A stretch of DNA of 64,000 bases from Dryocola sp031988645 (lineage in GTDB: Bacteria; Pseudomonadota; Gammaproteobacteria; Enterobacterales; Enterobacteriaceae): assembly GCF_051307045.1 (NCBI RefSeq), contig NZ_CP150452.1, positions 3,286,001 through 3,350,000 on the forward strand. Direction: 5' to 3'. The notes below the pieces were generated by a model that saw only the letters and a list, made by a program, of their open reading frames with translations, ran no database searches and was not told where the DNA came from. Both the position numbers and the translations under genes were made by a program. Position 1 is the stretch's first letter. Each line of letters starts with the position of its first letter. Below, piece after piece: positions 62,489 to 64,000 of this stretch.

Positions 62489-64000
62489 TCAGCCGTGCAG
62501 ACGCTTAGCATCGATAATATCCGGCACCTGATTGAGCTTACCGAGCACGCGGCCCAGCACCTGCAGGTTGTAGATTTCAATGTTCATATCGATGGTGGCC
62601 AGCTGCTGCTTAGTGTCGCTGCGGCTCGCCACGCCCAGCACGTTCACCTTCTCGTTCGCAAGAATAGTGGTGATGTCGCGCAGCAGCCCGCTACGATCGT
62701 TAGCCGTTACGCGTACCACCAGCGAGTAGCCGCTGGAGTAGCTTTCGCCCCATACGGCGTCAACGATGCGTTCCGGTGCCTGGAACTGCAGCTCGGCGAG
62801 CTGATCGCAGTCCGCACGGTGAATGGAGATCCCGCGGCCCTGGGTAATAAAGCCGACGATTTCATCCCCCGGAATCGGCTGGCAGCAGCGCGCAATGTGG
62901 TGCATCAGGTTGCCCACGCCTTCAACCACCACGCGGCCGTTATCCTTGCTGCGCGACTGCGGGGCGTAGGTTTTCTGCTTGAGCTGGCGCAGCGCCTGCT
63001 CGTCCTGCTCGGCGGCGGTCGGTTTATTAAACTGCGCCTGCAGGAAGTTGCTCATCTGGTTGAGACGAATATCGCCGCCGCCAATCGCCGCCAGTAACTC
63101 ATCGATTTCATTAAAGTTATAGCGCGGCAGCAGATGCTTCTCCGCCTCTTTCAGGCTGATGCCCAGACGTTCGATTTCGTCATCCAGAATCTGGCGCCCC
63201 GCGAGGATATTCTTATCGCGATCCTGTTTGCGGAACCAGTTGTGGATTTTGGCGCGTCCGCGGCTGGTGGTGACATAGCCGAGGTTCGGGTTCAGCCAGT
63301 CGCGGCTCGGGTTCGGCTGTTTCTGGGTGATGATTTCAATCTGATCGCCCATCTGCAGCTGATAGGTAAAGGGCACGATGCGCCCGCCAATCTTCGCGCC
63401 GATGCAGCGATGGCCGACGTCGCTGTGAATATGGTAGGCGAAGTCGAGCGGCGTGGAGCCCGCGGGCAAATCCACCACGTCGCCTTTTGGCGTAAACACG
63501 TACACCCTGTCGTCGAAGACCTGGCTGCGCACTTCGTCGAGCATCTCGCCGGAGTCCGCCATTTCTTCCTGCCAGGCGATCAGTTTACGCAGCCACGCGA
63601 TGCGGTCTTCGTGGCCCGTATTGCCGCTGCGCGCGTTGCCCTCTTTGTACTTCCAGTGGGCGGCGACCCCCAGCTCCGACTCTTCGTGCATCTGCTTCGT
63701 ACGGATCTGGATTTCGATAGTTTTGCCGTGCGGCCCCAGTACCACCGTGTGGATCGACTGGTAGCCGTTGGGTTTCGGGTTGGCGACGTAATCGTCGAAC
63801 TCGTCCGGCAGGTGGCGGAAATGGGTATGCACGATGCCCAGCGCGGCGTAGCAATCCTGCAGGCGTTCCGCAACGATGCGCACCGCGCGCACATCGAACA
63901 GCTCGTCGAAGGCGAGAGATTTCTTCTGCATTTTGCGCCAGATGCTGTAGATGTGTTTCGGACGGCCGTACACCTCGGCTTTTACGCCCTCTTCCTTCAT
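62489..64000 (-). CDS. relA: GTP pyrophosphokinase RelA, C-terminal part (start outside the window)
   Basis: The last 503 codons of relA (E. coli 744 residues); the frame is open at base 64000. Visible in order are the end of the RelA/SpoT synthetase domain (YGRPKHIYSIWRKMQKKSL, FDVRAVRIVAE, NGYQSIHT), the TGS domain (YVFTPKGDVVDLPAGSTPLDFAY), the helical and zinc-finger region (HHIARCCQPIPGDEIVGFI) and the ACT/RRM domain (RVTANDRSGLLRDITTIL). It makes (p)ppGpp on ribosomes stalled with uncharged tRNA. Confidence 0.96.
   Translation of the reverse strand: MKEEGVKAEVYGRPKHIYSIWRKMQKKSLAFDELFDVRAVRIVAERLQDCYAALGIVHTHFRHLPDEFDDYVANPKPNGYQSIHTVVLGPHGKTIEIQIRTKQMHEESELGVAAHWKYKEGNARSGNTGHEDRIAWLRKLIAWQEEMADSGEMLDEVRSQVFDDRVYVFTPKGDVVDLPAGSTPLDFAYHIHSDVGHRCIGAKIGGRIVPFTYQLQMGDQIEIITQKQPNPSRDWLNPNLGYVTTSRGRAKIHNWFRKQDRDKNILAGRQILDDEIERLGISLKEAEKHLLPRYNFNEIDELLAAIGGGDIRLNQMSNFLQAQFNKPTAAEQDEQALRQLKQKTYAPQSRSKDNGRVVVEGVGNLMHHIARCCQPIPGDEIVGFITQGRGISIHRADCDQLAELQFQAPERIVDAVWGESYSSGYSLVVRVTANDRSGLLRDITTILANEKVNVLGVASRSDTKQQLATIDMNIEIYNLQVLGRVLGKLNQVPDIIDAKRLHG

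Overview
The window is a chromosomal segment of a member of the Enterobacteriaceae. Protein sequences and gene order follow the Escherichia coli 57-62 min region almost gene by gene: alaE-ygaC-ygaM-nrdHIEF-proVWX-ygaY-ygaZH-emrRAB, luxS-micA-gshA-yqaA-yqaB-tRNA(Arg)x4-tRNA(Ser)-csrA-alaS-recX-recA-pncC, mltB, mutS, rpoS-nlpD-pcm-surE-truD-ispF-ispD-ftsB-ygbE-cysC-cysN-cysD, iap, cysH-cysI-cysJ, queD, queE, eno-pyrG-mazG-relA. The G+C-rich coding style and the genes not shared with E. coli K-12 suggest a relative such as Enterobacter, Cronobacter, Klebsiella or Cedecea. I cannot fix the genus from the sequence alone.

Layout. 1-4700: small conserved proteins (DUF2158, DUF2623, YgaC, YgaM), the alanine exporter AlaE, and a MocR-type regulator divergent from an AhpD-like protein. 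4760-8574: class Ib ribonucleotide reductase operon behind two NrdR boxes spaced 31 bp apart. 8813-12268: the ProU glycine betaine uptake operon with a conserved osmoregulated promoter. 12433-18291: an MFS transporter, the YgaZH valine exporter and the EmrRAB drug efflux system. 18434-20856: an accessory pair, a second 2-isopropylmalate synthase-like enzyme and a convergent AraC-family regulator. 20944-25958: luxS, the sigmaE-type sRNA gene micA, gshA, a DedA-like and a HAD protein, a tRNA array with unusual 133-bp repeats, and csrA. 26206-31237: alaS, recX, recA with a perfect LexA box, and pncC. 31367-33969: a metal ABC transporter, probably for zinc, preceded by an overlapping 39-codon membrane ORF and a Zur-like palindrome. 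34068-47761: mltB, mutS, the rpoS/surE cluster, isoprenoid genes, ftsB and sulfate activation. 48035-54879: iap, sulfite reduction and queuosine precursor genes. 54993-58247: a ManNAc-6-P epimerase, PTS transporter and RpiR regulator cassette. 58341-64000: eno, pyrG, mazG and the 3' part of relA.

Nine genes (proV, ygaZ, yqaB, recX, recA, rpoS, nlpD, queD, eno) carry a single-base frameshift. Every one is a one-base gain in a G or C run at a GGCC tetranucleotide. Several of these genes are essential or nearly so, and this shared context points to a systematic sequence error or an unusual mutational signature rather than nine independent gene losses. Gene spans below are given across the frameshift.

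Lineage-specific content is concentrated in the predicted zinc-uptake operon between pncC and mltB, the leuA-like/AraC pair, the nanE/PTS/rpiR cassette, the tRNA repeats, and the iap-cysH junction. That junction has no CRISPR-Cas locus but holds one hairpin resembling a type I-E repeat.
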